Made by a program: the position numbers and the translations under genes
Assembly (NCBI RefSeq): GCF_900314695.1
Contig: NZ_OMWD01000013.1
Span: forward strand, 41,292-105,291
Reading direction: 5' to 3'
DNA from: an uncultured Methanobrevibacter sp.
GTDB lineage: Archaea; Methanobacteriota; Methanobacteria; Methanobacteriales; Methanobacteriaceae
DNA: 64,000 nt
The notes under the pieces: model-generated
What the model saw: the letters and a program-made list of their open reading frames with translations, nothing else
What the model was told of the DNA's origin: nothing
The model's database searches: none
In this document: piece by piece, positions 52,447 to 61,777 of the stretch
How the letters are laid out: each line of letters begins with the position of its first letter
Numbering within the stretch: the stretch's first letter is position 1

Positions 52447-54717
52447 ATGCTTGCAAAAAAGATGTTAAGAGACATCGCCAAGCACAAAGCTCAATTCATA
52501 TCTATTTTTTTAATGGCATTTTTAGGAGTGTTTGTATTTGCCGGTGTCGGTGGAGAATCAGTAGGCCTTGAAGTTAATGTCAATGACTTCTATGAAGACA
52601 CTAACCTTGCTGACGGTTGGATTTATTCAATGGATATAAATGACTTGTTCCTGTATCAGGTTGATATCCTGGGTGCCACTACACAAATGGAAAGGCAGTA
52701 TGTCGTAGATTCTGTGGCGGACTTTGACAACGACCCAGATATTACTCTGCACTTTGTAGAAAACAACACCATATCAAAATTCTATCTGATTGATGGTAAA
52801 GAGTTGGATATAAATGATTCTGATGGTGTATGGCTCGATAAAAGCTTTGCAGATGCAAAGGGCCTTAAAGTTGGAGACAATATAACATTTGAGTTTGAAA
52901 ACAATACAATTGAAAAGGAAATTAAGGGAATAGGATATTCTCCTGAATACGTTTATCATGCATCCTCTTCTTCGGTAATACCTGACTTCAACAAAATAGG
53001 TTTTGCTTATCTTTCACATAAGGCATTTCCAGGAGACAATATTTCATATAATGTCCTGAATGTCAAGTTTGACGGGGATCCTGAAACATATTCTGATTTG
53101 CTGTCATATCATATGGATGGATATTACAGCTCATTTGTTGAAAGGTCCGAGCACACCAGTGTAAGCCAATTTTCAGAAGAAATGGACCAGCACAAAATGA
53201 TGGGTGATATTTTCCCTGTTGTATTTATTCTAATAGCTATGTTGATTCTTTTAACAACAATGACAAGGATAATTACACATCAAAGAACTCAAATAGGTAT
53301 TCTAAAAGCCAACGGATTTAATAATTACTCAATAATATTGCATTATGTATCCTATGGGTTCTGGCTGGTTTTAATAGGTTCGATTCTAGGCCTGATTTTG
53401 GGACCGATGATATTGCCTCAGCTGTTTTACCCTTCAATGAGCGCTACATATAAGTTGCCTAGTTGGAATCCTGCATGGAGCATGAATTTCGTATATGTTG
53501 CTGCGGCGATGGTTCTGATGTCTCTTGCAGTTTCATTCTATTCTGTAAAAAGCATCTCATCTGAAAAACCTGCAGATACAATAAGACCGAAAGTTCCTAA
53601 AGTATCTACTTCAGGATTTGTCGAAAGATTTGGGCTGTGGAAAAGACTGTCATTCAATGTTCGCTGGAACTATCGTGATGCAAAAAGAAATAAGTTCAGG
53701 GCATTGATGACAATTGTAGGCGTTATTGGATGCAGTGCACTTCTTGTATGTGCATTCGGAATGTATGATGGAATGAATGACTTGAAGGAATGGGAATACA
53801 ATCAGATTAATCATTATGATTCAAAATTGGTGATTGAGGAAAACGCAACAGATTCCCAAATCGATGACGTTGCAGATGAGGTCAACGGAGACAAGTTGAT
53901 GGAATCAGCAATTGAAATCGAGTCGGACTCGGCTAAAAAATCAGGTTCGCTTCTCGTATTGAATGATACTGATTTGGTAACTCCAACAGACTACGATTGG
54001 AATAAGGTGGACATCAAAGACGATGAAATATCCATTTCACAGAAAATGGCTGATATGCTTGGCGTTGGAGTAGGCGATAAGGTCAAATGGCATATAATGG
54101 GTTCGGATAAGTGGGTCAATACAACAATCGACAAAATTCATGCAGATCCGATTTCACAGGGATTCATAATGTCTGCAGATAAATTGGAAGACATTGATTT
54201 GAATTACACTCCAACAAGCATTGTAACAGAAAAACATGTCAATGAAAGCTATGATGGCGTCAAGGCAGCAAATTCCATGAGCGACATGACTGGAAGTTGG
54301 GACGAACTTACAGAGTCAATGTGGCTTTTGATATACATTTTGATATTTTTTGCTTCTCTTTTGGCGGTTATAGTGTTGTACAATCTGGGATTATTGTCAT
54401 TTACAGAAATCGAACGTGAAATAGCTACTTTAAAAGTATTGGGTTTTAAAACACGTGCTTTAAGAAAGCTGCTTTTGACACAAAACCTGTGGTTTACTGC
54501 CATTGGATTCATATTGGGCTTGCCTGTTGGTTATGCTATTTTGGCAATAATGTGGGAATCATCAGGGGATTCATTCTATATATTGCCTTCAATATCCCTT
54601 ACAAACTTTCTCCTGACAGCAGTCATAACATTTGCATTGTCCATTATTGTCAATCTGATGTTTTCACGTAAGATTAAAAAATTGGACATGGTGGAATCAC
54701 TTAAAAGCGGCGAATAG
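52447..54717 (+). CDS. FtsX-type ABC permease (paralogue 1)
   Basis: 756 residues. One membrane helix near the N-terminus (IFLMAFLGVFVFAGVGG), a large extracytoplasmic domain of about 200 residues, three helices, a second large outer domain and three final helices: two FtsX/MacB-like repeats fused. It starts 3 bases after the ATPase gene. It shares its order and many blocks with the gene at 54976 (for example DITLHFVENxTISKFY and VFPVVFILxxxLxLLTTM). Such systems export or pull lipoproteins, peptides or antibiotics rather than import solutes. Confidence 0.86.
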   Translation: MLAKKMLRDIAKHKAQFISIFLMAFLGVFVFAGVGGESVGLEVNVNDFYEDTNLADGWIYSMDINDLFLYQVDILGATTQMERQYVVDSVADFDNDPDITLHFVENNTISKFYLIDGKELDINDSDGVWLDKSFADAKGLKVGDNITFEFENNTIEKEIKGIGYSPEYVYHASSSSVIPDFNKIGFAYLSHKAFPGDNISYNVLNVKFDGDPETYSDLLSYHMDGYYSSFVERSEHTSVSQFSEEMDQHKMMGDIFPVVFILIAMLILLTTMTRIITHQRTQIGILKANGFNNYSIILHYVSYGFWLVLIGSILGLILGPMILPQLFYPSMSATYKLPSWNPAWSMNFVYVAAAMVLMSLAVSFYSVKSISSEKPADTIRPKVPKVSTSGFVERFGLWKRLSFNVRWNYRDAKRNKFRALMTIVGVIGCSALLVCAFGMYDGMNDLKEWEYNQINHYDSKLVIEENATDSQIDDVADEVNGDKLMESAIEIESDSAKKSGSLLVLNDTDLVTPTDYDWNKVDIKDDEISISQKMADMLGVGVGDKVKWHIMGSDKWVNTTIDKIHADPISQGFIMSADKLEDIDLNYTPTSIVTEKHVNESYDGVKAANSMSDMTGSWDELTESMWLLIYILIFFASLLAVIVLYNLGLLSFTEIEREIATLKVLGFKTRALRKLLLTQNLWFTAIGFILGLPVGYAILAIMWESSGDSFYILPSISLTNFLLTAVITFALSIIVNLMFSRKIKKLDMVESLKSGE

Positions 54718-54935
54718 GTTAAATGTCTGTTCACGCTTTTGGTGAAAATCACTTTGGTGAGTTAATCAACTCATCTTCCACTTTTTCATATATATCTTTA
54801 TTTCACATTTTTTCGTGTTGTTGATTTGTTGATGTTAATGTGTTTTTTTGTTTATAATTGTGTTGTTTCAGTTACAATGTATTATTTTAATTGATGCATT
54901 TGTTAATTAAATGAAAGATTTTTTTGACTGAGAAT

Positions 54936-54943
54936 ATATAAAA
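54936..54943 (+). promoter_or_regulatory. TATA box of the second FtsX gene
   Basis: TATATAAA, about 33 bases before the ATG at 54976, gives this permease gene its own promoter. A hairpin GAGTT-AATC-AACTC near 54757 may end the preceding operon. No metal-box palindrome is seen here. Confidence 0.5.
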
Positions 54944-54975
54944 TTATAAATCTAATTTTCAACAAACATTGTTTT

Positions 54976-57234
54976 ATGTCACTTTTTCGAAAAATGCTAA
55001 GGGATTTTAAAATCAATAAGACACAATTTATTGCAATATTTCTCATGGCATTTATAGGTATCTTCGCTTACTGTGGAATATATGCAGAGTATTATGGGCT
55101 GGAACAGACTTCCGCAGATTATTATGCTCAAACCAATCTGGCTGATGGCTGGGTTTATAATGATACTGTTGATGATTCTTCAGTTGATAAGGTAAGTGAA
55201 TTTACAACTCAAACTGACAGGCAGTCAGTCGTTCAATCACAGGCAGACATGGTAGACAAGCCGGATATAACGCTGCATTTTGTAGAAAACGGAACGATTT
55301 CCAAATTTTATTCTGTTGAAGGTGATGGCTTTAATGCTTCTGATGATTCTGGTGTGTGGCTGGATAAGCGTTTTGCGGATGCAAGAGATTTGCATGTTGG
55401 CGATAAAATCTCTTTTGAATTCAACAATCAGACTGTTGAAAAAGAAATTAGAGGAATCGGATATTCTCCAGAATATGTCTATGAAACTTCTCCAGCATCT
55501 CTGACTCCTGACTTTTCACAAATGGGTTTTGCATATTTGTCTGCCAAAGCATATCCGGAAGATTTGGAATACGACAGATTACTTGTCAAATATGATTCAT
55601 CAGATGATGATTTCAAAGAAAAATTGGATGATTCTTCCAATTATCTGTCATTTACCAAAAAAGACGATCAGCTTAGTGTATCCAAATTTTCAGACGAGAT
55701 GGTTCAACACAAAATGATTGGTGACGTTTTTCCAGTAGTGTTCATTTTGGTAACCTTTTTGACACTTCTGACAACAATGAATAGGATAGTAACTCATCAA
55801 AGAACTCAAATCGGAGTTTTAAAGGCAGTTGGCTTTAAGGATGGGACTATAATCATGCATTATTTGTCATATTCCTTTTGGCCGGTTTTGGCAGGTTCCA
55901 TCTTGGGACTCATAACCGGGCCTATGATAATTCCTCAGATGTTTTATCCATCAATGCAGACCAATTACAGCATGCCTAGTTGGAATCCTGGATTTGACAT
56001 GAGTTTTGTATATATTGCAGCGCTGATGGTTATATTGTCTCTTTTTGTAACCTATCTTTCATGCAGAAGAATTTCAAAAGAAAATCCTGCAAATACCATG
56101 AGGTCAAAAGCCCCTAATATGTCTTCAAAAAGTTTAATTGAGCGGTCAAAGCTTTGGAATAGATTAAGTTTCAATTTCAGATGGAATTGGCGGGATGCAA
56201 GGGTCAACAAATTCAGGGCATTTATGGCAATAGTTGGGGTGATGGGTTGTGTTGCCCTATTGATTGCGGCATTTGGAATGAATGACAGTATGAAGGAGTT
56301 GAAGTCTTGGGAATATGATGATATCAGTCATTATGAGTCAAAACTGCAAATTTCCAACAATGCAAATCCTATGGAATTGTATTATGCTTTAAATGAAAGC
56401 AATGGTAGTTTTATAATGCAGCAGTCTATCGAAATCAAGACGAATGATTCGGAAGACACGGTAGCATTGCTGGTTTCAAACAACACGGATTTAATATCAT
56501 ATACTGACAGCGGCAGAAATTCGATAGATATTGATGAAGGTGATGTTTCATTATCCAAAAAACTTTCAGAAAAGTTCAACCTGGGTATTGGGGATAATAT
56601 CAGGTGGCATATTGTGGGAAGCGATGACTGGGTCAGTTCAAAAATAGGTCAAATTCATGCAGAGCCAATTTCACAGGGTCTGATAATGTCTCCGGATACT
56701 TTGGAAGACCAAGGTCTGAACTTCACGCCGACCAACATCCTGACAGATGAAAAGTATGGTGAAAATATAGATTCAATCAAATCGGTTACAACTCTTGATG
56801 AGCTGAAAGAAAGTTGGGATCAGATGACCAATGCTGTTATGATGATGGTTTATGTTATAACAATTGTAGCTGTGGCACTGGCCTTTTTGGTTTTATATAA
56901 CTTGGGAATAGTATCATTTACTGAAATGGAGCGGGAAATTGCAACATTAAAGGTTTTGGGATTCAAGACAAACTTCTTAAGAAAAATATTGCTGACCCAG
57001 AACATTATCTTTACATCAATAGGATTTATTCTTGGAATTCCTCTTGGATTCTACTTCATGACTTTGATGATGAATGCTGCAGGCGATTCATTGTATTATA
57101 TTCCGACATTGACATGGGGAAATATTTTATTATCTGCTTTAATAACATTTTCATTGTCCATAGGTGTTAATACATTGTTTTCAGATAAGATTAATGATTT
57201 GGACATGGTTGAAGCACTTAAGGATGTGGATTAA
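54976..57234 (+). CDS. FtsX-type ABC permease (paralogue 2)
   Basis: 752 residues, same design as paralogue 1 and evidently a tandem duplicate that has diverged. It has no ATPase of its own, so it presumably shares the one at 51739, maybe forming a heterodimer. Membrane-domain blocks are the most similar; the outer domains drift most, as expected if substrate or partner differ. A separate TATA box lies upstream. Confidence 0.86.
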   Translation: MSLFRKMLRDFKINKTQFIAIFLMAFIGIFAYCGIYAEYYGLEQTSADYYAQTNLADGWVYNDTVDDSSVDKVSEFTTQTDRQSVVQSQADMVDKPDITLHFVENGTISKFYSVEGDGFNASDDSGVWLDKRFADARDLHVGDKISFEFNNQTVEKEIRGIGYSPEYVYETSPASLTPDFSQMGFAYLSAKAYPEDLEYDRLLVKYDSSDDDFKEKLDDSSNYLSFTKKDDQLSVSKFSDEMVQHKMIGDVFPVVFILVTFLTLLTTMNRIVTHQRTQIGVLKAVGFKDGTIIMHYLSYSFWPVLAGSILGLITGPMIIPQMFYPSMQTNYSMPSWNPGFDMSFVYIAALMVILSLFVTYLSCRRISKENPANTMRSKAPNMSSKSLIERSKLWNRLSFNFRWNWRDARVNKFRAFMAIVGVMGCVALLIAAFGMNDSMKELKSWEYDDISHYESKLQISNNANPMELYYALNESNGSFIMQQSIEIKTNDSEDTVALLVSNNTDLISYTDSGRNSIDIDEGDVSLSKKLSEKFNLGIGDNIRWHIVGSDDWVSSKIGQIHAEPISQGLIMSPDTLEDQGLNFTPTNILTDEKYGENIDSIKSVTTLDELKESWDQMTNAVMMMVYVITIVAVALAFLVLYNLGIVSFTEMEREIATLKVLGFKTNFLRKILLTQNIIFTSIGFILGIPLGFYFMTLMMNAAGDSLYYIPTLTWGNILLSALITFSLSIGVNTLFSDKINDLDMVEALKDVD

Positions 57235-57269
57235 AACATTAATAAATGATATCGATTAAATAATTAAAC

Positions 57270-57689
57270 ATGAATTCGATTGAAGAGTCAGTTCAACTAT
57301 TTGAACAGGGATATGTGTGTTCTCAGGCGGTTTTTGCTGCATTTTGTCAGGATTTTGGCCTTGAAAAGGATATGGCTTTAAAGATTGGGGCTTGTTTTGG
57401 AAGCGGTATGCGCAAAGGTGAAGTTTGTGGAGCATGCACTGGAGCGCTCATGGCTTTGGGATTGAAATATGGTGATGACAAGTCCAAAAGCAATGAGGTA
57501 TGTGAAAGATTTTTGGATGAATTTGAAAATGAAAACGGGTCATATATCTGCCGTGATTTGCTTGGATGTGACATTCGCACTGAAGAAGGTGTGGAATATG
57601 TAGTAAAGCATAATCTTTTCAAAGAATTCTGTCCAAAAATGGTTAAATCAGCTTCGATAATTCTTGATGAAATACTTAAGGACGATTAA
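57270..57689 (+). CDS. C_GCAxxG_C_C family redox protein
   Basis: 139 residues. The family motifs are YVCSQAVFAAFCQDF, GACFGSGMRKGEVCGACTGAL and a later CRDLLGCD and FCPKM, in total about nine cysteines. These proteins are thought to carry metal or redox centres; the biochemical role is unclear. It lies between the FtsX permeases and the ArsR/P-type ATPase pair, consistent with metal or redox stress. Confidence 0.85.
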   Translation: MNSIEESVQLFEQGYVCSQAVFAAFCQDFGLEKDMALKIGACFGSGMRKGEVCGACTGALMALGLKYGDDKSKSNEVCERFLDEFENENGSYICRDLLGCDIRTEEGVEYVVKHNLFKEFCPKMVKSASIILDEILKDD

Positions 57690-57721
57690 TGTGAAAATGT
57701 CCTTTGTTTTTTTAAGATTAA

Positions 57722-57743
57722 CATATCACAATATCATGATATG
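57722..57743. promoter_or_regulatory. Inverted repeat CATATCA...TGATATG, candidate ArsR operator
   Basis: CATATCA (57722-57728) and TGATATG (57737-57743), with an internal 12-base palindrome ATATCATGATAT (57731-57742), about 50-70 bases before the ArsR gene and upstream of a TATA-like TTTAAATA (57750). The spacing suits an ArsR/SmtB-type dimer. Confidence 0.5.
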
Positions 57744-57793
57744 ACAACATTTAAATACATGGTGGTCTATATTATCATTATATAATATATGTG

Positions 57794-58174
57794 ATGGAAA
57801 TGAAAAAAAATAATCTTGAAAATAAAAATGAAGATATGTGTGAGGTATTCAACTCTCACGATGATGTTGTTGAACGTGTTAGAGAAAGAATACCTGACAA
57901 AAATGAATTTGATGAGCTTTCTGAATTCTTTAAGATATTTGGAAATCCTACAAGATTAAAAATTATTTCCCTGCTGAGTATAGAGGATTTGTGTGTATGT
58001 GATATTTGTGAAGCGCTTGATTTAAATCAGACAACTGTTTCAAATCAATTAAGAATATTGCGTGCAAACAATATCGTTAAATATCAAAAGGAAGGTAAAA
58101 TGGCAAGATATTCTCTCACTGACCTTCATATTGAAATGATATACAAAGTGGGATTGGAACATATATTAGAATAA
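57794..58174 (+). CDS. ArsR/SmtB-family metal-sensing repressor
   Basis: 126 residues. The winged-helix core starts LSEFFKIFGNPTRLKIISLL; the recognition region is DLCVCDICEALDLNQTTVSN, in which the CxC matches the metal site of CadC/ArsR-type sensors. It likely binds Zn, Cd or Pb and controls itself and the downstream ATPase. A GTG at 57791 and ATGs at 57794 and 57800 are possible starts. Confidence 0.9.
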   Translation: MEMKKNNLENKNEDMCEVFNSHDDVVERVRERIPDKNEFDELSEFFKIFGNPTRLKIISLLSIEDLCVCDICEALDLNQTTVSNQLRILRANNIVKYQKEGKMARYSLTDLHIEMIYKVGLEHILE

Positions 58175-58192
58175 TTTTTAATTGGTGATAAT

Positions 58193-60607
58193 ATGGCGGA
58201 AAATAGATGTTATGACCCGGATTGTGCTGATGAAAATTGTCGCAATCCCGAACATTACAATCACATCTGCTTTGACCCAGAATGTAATGAAGTTAAATGC
58301 GAAAATTCTGATCATTATGATCAACAGTTGCTAAAAGAATATCAAGAAAATACTGATTTGAGCGTACATGATCACAGTGAAAAAATTGATTATGATGAAG
58401 ATGTGGATATAAGTCTTTGTGGTTGTCCTGATTGTGCAGATGATGATCATCATGACCATGACCATCATGAGCATGAGCATGGCCACGAGCATGACCATCA
58501 TGACCATGACCATCATGAGCATGAGCATGGCCACGAGCATAATCATCATGACCATGACCATCATGAGCATGAGCATGGCCACGAGCATAATCATCATGAC
58601 CATGACCATCATGAGCATGAGCATGGCCATGGTGATGAGGATGTTGATATAAGTCTTTGTGGTTGTCCTGATTGTGCGGATGATGACGACGATGACGATG
58701 ATGAAGGAGAATTACTGGCTGAAGGAAAACCTTTGATAGCCAATAGGCCAATTCAAATAATAGTTGCCAGTGGATTATTATTTGTTTTAGGCCATGTTTT
58801 CGAATTGTTGTCATTTGACACTACAATAATAACTGCCACTTATATGCTTGGCGCAATAATTGCAGGTTATGAAATAGCTATTTTAGCTTATAAATCATTA
58901 GTCAAAAAACACACCATAGGTCCTGCAATGTTAATGTGTATTGCTTGTGTTGCATCATTTATTATAGGCCATCCCGAAGAGGGTGCTGCAGTAACATTCC
59001 TGTATTATATCGCAGAATTTTTAGAAGACTATTCCGAATTCAGAGCTAAACGCTCAATCAAATCATTGGTAGAAATAGCTCCTGATACTGCCAGATTAAA
59101 AGTAGGAGATAAAGAAGAGATTAAAAATGTTGATGAAATAGACATAGGTGACATTGTTATCGTAAAACCTGGTGATAAGGTTCCTTTGGATGGGGAAATT
59201 GTATTTGGTTCTTCATCAATCAACCAGGCTTCAATTACTGGTGAAAGTGTGCCTGTTTTAAAAAATGTTGGTGATGAAGTCTTTTCAGGTACTGTTAATG
59301 AAGACGGGTATCTGGAAGTCAAAGTAACTACTGCCGCAAAGGATTCTATGATTTCAAAAATAGTTACTTTGGTAAAAAGATCCCAGCTCAACAGGTCTGA
59401 AACCGAAACATTGGTTGAAAAGGTGGCTAAATATTACACTCCAGTCATGATGGTTGCAGCTATCTGTGTTGCATTGATTCCACCATTGGTATTAGGTCAA
59501 AACTTAACTGATTGGGTTTATAAGGCTCTTTCACTACTGGTAATTTCATGTCCTTGTGCATTTTTAATTTCAACACCTGTAGGAATGGTATCAGCTATTA
59601 CTTCAGCTACAAGAAATGGAGTAATCATTAAGGGAAGTACCTATGTTGAAGAAATGCGTAATGTTAAAGCAGTAATATTTGATAAAACAGGTACATTGAC
59701 TGAAGGAAAACTTAAGTTAAGCGATATTAGAGTATTGGATGAGAACTATTCCGAAGAAGATGTCGTTAGAATTGCCGCTTCTTTGGAATCAGAGTCTTCC
59801 CACCCAATAGCTCAGGCTGTTGTAAATTATGCAAGTGATGAAAACATTGCTTTGGACCATGTCGAAGAGTTTAAGAATGTTCCAGGTAAGGGAATTCTTG
59901 CAAATATTAATGGAGAACAGTATTATGCTGCAAATGAACCATTGATTGAAGGAAGTTCATTTGATATCTCAATGGATGAGGTTAAAAGTTATGCCGAAGG
60001 AAAAACTGTAATATTTGTTGGTAATGCTCAAAATCTTATGGCTATCATAACAGTGTCTGATAAAATCAGAGACAATGCTTCAGAGGTAATAACTGATTTG
60101 AAAGGTCAAGGAGTACAAACCATCATGCTTACAGGTGACAATAAGCTTGCCGCAAAAAGCGTTGCATCAGAAATTGGAATTGACTATGTATATGCTAATT
60201 TGCTTCCGCAGGACAAGTTAAACCTTTTGGATACAATCAGAAATAAATTTGGAGATGTGGCCATGGTTGGGGATGGTATCAACGATGCACCTGCTTTGGC
60301 ACGTGCAAATATTGGTATTGCTATGGGTGCAGCAGGATCCGATGTGGCTATCGAAACAGCAGATGTTGCTTTAATGCAGGATGATATCTCAAAACTTCCA
60401 TATCTATTTTCATTAAGCCGTAAAACAATGGGTATTATCAAGCAGAACATCACACTAGCAATTACAATTAAATTATTGTGTGCAGTTCTTGCGATTGTGG
60501 GAATTATAACATTGATGATGTCTGTTGGTGTTGGAGATTTAGGTTTAACATTGCTTGTTATTCTAAACTCATTTAGAATTGGAATGGTGAAAGACCCACT
60601 ATTCTAA
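58193..60607 (+). CDS. Zn/Cd-type P1B ATPase with long His-rich N-terminus
   Basis: 804 residues. Cytoplasmic N-terminus: two CxxDxxCxxxxCxNxxHY units (1-45), then two copies of CGCPDCADDD (76-85 and 156-165) flanking His-rich repeats (86-147). ATPase: TGES 349-352, CPC 453-455 in the ion path, DKTGT 497-501, HP 537-538, GDGINDAP 693-700; Lys760 and Asp782 in the last helices suggest the P1B-2 Zn/Cd group. It exports divalent metal ions. ATG follows GGTGATAAT, 18 bases after ArsR, so one operon with it. Confidence 0.93.
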   Translation: MAENRCYDPDCADENCRNPEHYNHICFDPECNEVKCENSDHYDQQLLKEYQENTDLSVHDHSEKIDYDEDVDISLCGCPDCADDDHHDHDHHEHEHGHEHDHHDHDHHEHEHGHEHNHHDHDHHEHEHGHEHNHHDHDHHEHEHGHGDEDVDISLCGCPDCADDDDDDDDEGELLAEGKPLIANRPIQIIVASGLLFVLGHVFELLSFDTTIITATYMLGAIIAGYEIAILAYKSLVKKHTIGPAMLMCIACVASFIIGHPEEGAAVTFLYYIAEFLEDYSEFRAKRSIKSLVEIAPDTARLKVGDKEEIKNVDEIDIGDIVIVKPGDKVPLDGEIVFGSSSINQASITGESVPVLKNVGDEVFSGTVNEDGYLEVKVTTAAKDSMISKIVTLVKRSQLNRSETETLVEKVAKYYTPVMMVAAICVALIPPLVLGQNLTDWVYKALSLLVISCPCAFLISTPVGMVSAITSATRNGVIIKGSTYVEEMRNVKAVIFDKTGTLTEGKLKLSDIRVLDENYSEEDVVRIAASLESESSHPIAQAVVNYASDENIALDHVEEFKNVPGKGILANINGEQYYAANEPLIEGSSFDISMDEVKSYAEGKTVIFVGNAQNLMAIITVSDKIRDNASEVITDLKGQGVQTIMLTGDNKLAAKSVASEIGIDYVYANLLPQDKLNLLDTIRNKFGDVAMVGDGINDAPALARANIGIAMGAAGSDVAIETADVALMQDDISKLPYLFSLSRKTMGIIKQNITLAITIKLLCAVLAIVGIITLMMSVGVGDLGLTLLVILNSFRIGMVKDPLF
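58448..58630 (+). repeat. 48-bp tandem repeat in the ATPase N-terminus
   Basis: Nearly four in-frame units beginning at 58448, 58496, 58544 and 58592, each 16 codons of the type HHDHDHHEHEHGHEHN. A 34-base identical block (encoding DISLCGCPDCA) brackets them at about 58402 and 58642. Copy number may vary between strains. Confidence 0.9.
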
Positions 60608-60687
60608 TTTTCTTTTTTTAAAGATGTAAAAAATATGATTTTTAGATTGAATTATCTAAAAATCTTTTTTTTAAGTTTTCAATAAAA

Positions 60688-61176
60688 TCAGTTGAATTTA
60701 ATGGAGTTTGCCATGGAATCCATCAGACTATGGTTGTCGCACTGAACTAAAATGTATTGTGTAGCATTACCTGCAATCGCCATATCATGATATTCAATAT
60801 CTCCATAAGTGTTTTCATCTCCAAAGTGTATAACTGTGGCATTATTTATATCGTTAATGCTTACGGATGAACTATTTTTGGCCATATCCTTATAATACTT
60901 AATCAATTCGTCTTTTGCGTTATTTTTTGTTTGGAAATATGCAACATTAATTTTTTTATCATCGTCCTTGTAAGATTTTGATAATGTTATATTGTCAGTG
61001 GCATTGCCGTCTGTTTTTTCAAAGTTTATATCTTTTGGAACATCCATTTTGAAATAGGAATCAAAATCATATTCTTTTAAATTATTATTGTCAATAGCAA
61101 ATCCAGCATTTGCAGTTAATAGCATGGCTATTGCTATTATTCCAATGAACAGTATGTTTTTTCTATCGAATTTCAT
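60688..61176 (-). CDS. Secreted protein of unknown function
   Basis: 162 residues with a signal peptide (RKNILFIGIIAIAMLLTANA) and several N-glycosylation-like sites. It begins YDFDSYFKMDVPKDINF and ends DSMANSIKFN, which parallels the operon-leading secreted protein at 13799. No domain recognised. A TATA-like TTTAAATA about 25 bases upstream points to a leaderless message. It is divergent from the small membrane-protein gene at 61451. Confidence 0.75.
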   Translation of the reverse strand: MKFDRKNILFIGIIAIAMLLTANAGFAIDNNNLKEYDFDSYFKMDVPKDINFEKTDGNATDNITLSKSYKDDDKKINVAYFQTKNNAKDELIKYYKDMAKNSSSVSINDINNATVIHFGDENTYGDIEYHDMAIAGNATQYILVQCDNHSLMDSMANSIKFN

Positions 61177-61416
61177 AAATTTATTTTATTGAAAAAAATA
61201 TTTAAATTTTTTTCAAGTGGTTTTGATTATTTTCAATAAAAAATAATTGTAAATTAAGAATGGTACGGTCTGATTTAGATTATTATCTTTTAAAACAATT
61301 AATAAAATAGTTATAAATATTAATATAAAATTTCAATTCATTTAATATAAAATTAGAACAATTGTGAATTTGTGTATTGATCTCGTTTTGAGGTCAAAAA
61401 TAATAAACTATATATA

Positions 61417-61432
61417 TTTAGGAATGCCTAAA
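61417..61432. promoter_or_regulatory. Palindrome TTTAGGAATGCCTAAA (DtxR-type metal box candidate)
   Basis: Same arms as the sites at 48038 and 51662, overlapping the downstream edge of a TATA box TATATATA (from 61409) and 18 bases before the start of the small membrane-protein gene. Position over the promoter suggests repression. Confidence 0.65.
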
Positions 61433-61450
61433 TATTAATTAGGTGATATA

Positions 61451-61762
61451 ATGGTTAAAAGAGAAATTTTTGATTTTGCAAATCAGCATAAAAGCGCACT
61501 TATTTTCGCAGCAGGTTTTGCTACTGCAGTCGTTGGTAAAAAGATATTGGAGTCAAAAGTTGTAAAAGACACTGCTACTGATTGTGTTGCAGGGGTAATG
61601 GCATTAAAACAGGATGCCGAAGATAGGGTTTCAGAAATAAAAGAGGATGCTGAAGCACAACTTGAAGAAGAAGATGATGAAAAAAAATTAATTGAAGTAG
61701 AAGATGAGGAAGAGGAAAAACCTAAAAAATCTTCTAAAAAATCCAAAAAATCTAAAAAATAA
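61451..61762 (+). CDS. Small single-span protein, PacL/DUF6110-like
   Basis: 103 residues. After a short basic start, residues 16-31 form a glycine/alanine-rich membrane segment (LIFAAGFATAVVGKKIL), then a TATDCVAGVMALKQDAE amphipathic stretch, an acidic coiled coil and a lysine-rich tail (KKSSKKSKKSKK). The layout resembles PacL chaperones (DUF1490) and DUF6110 proteins, which act with P1B ATPases in other organisms. Here the ATPase is 0.85 kb upstream. Homology is by pattern only. ATG follows AGGTGATATA. Confidence 0.6.
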   Translation: MVKREIFDFANQHKSALIFAAGFATAVVGKKILESKVVKDTATDCVAGVMALKQDAEDRVSEIKEDAEAQLEEEDDEKKLIEVEDEEEEKPKKSSKKSKKSKK

Positions 61763-61777
61763 TTCTTAAATGTGGTG

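Noticed and set aside
58331..58630. Methionine-rich minus-strand frame and the matching Ser/Met-rich plus-strand frame
   Set aside because: They are the other readings of the His-rich tandem repeat in the P-type ATPase; composition is an artefact of the repeated CAT/GAC codons.
58293..58814. 173-codon minus-strand frame rich in His/Ala/Gly
   Set aside because: Opposite strand of the same repeat tract in the ATPase gene; no independent evidence.
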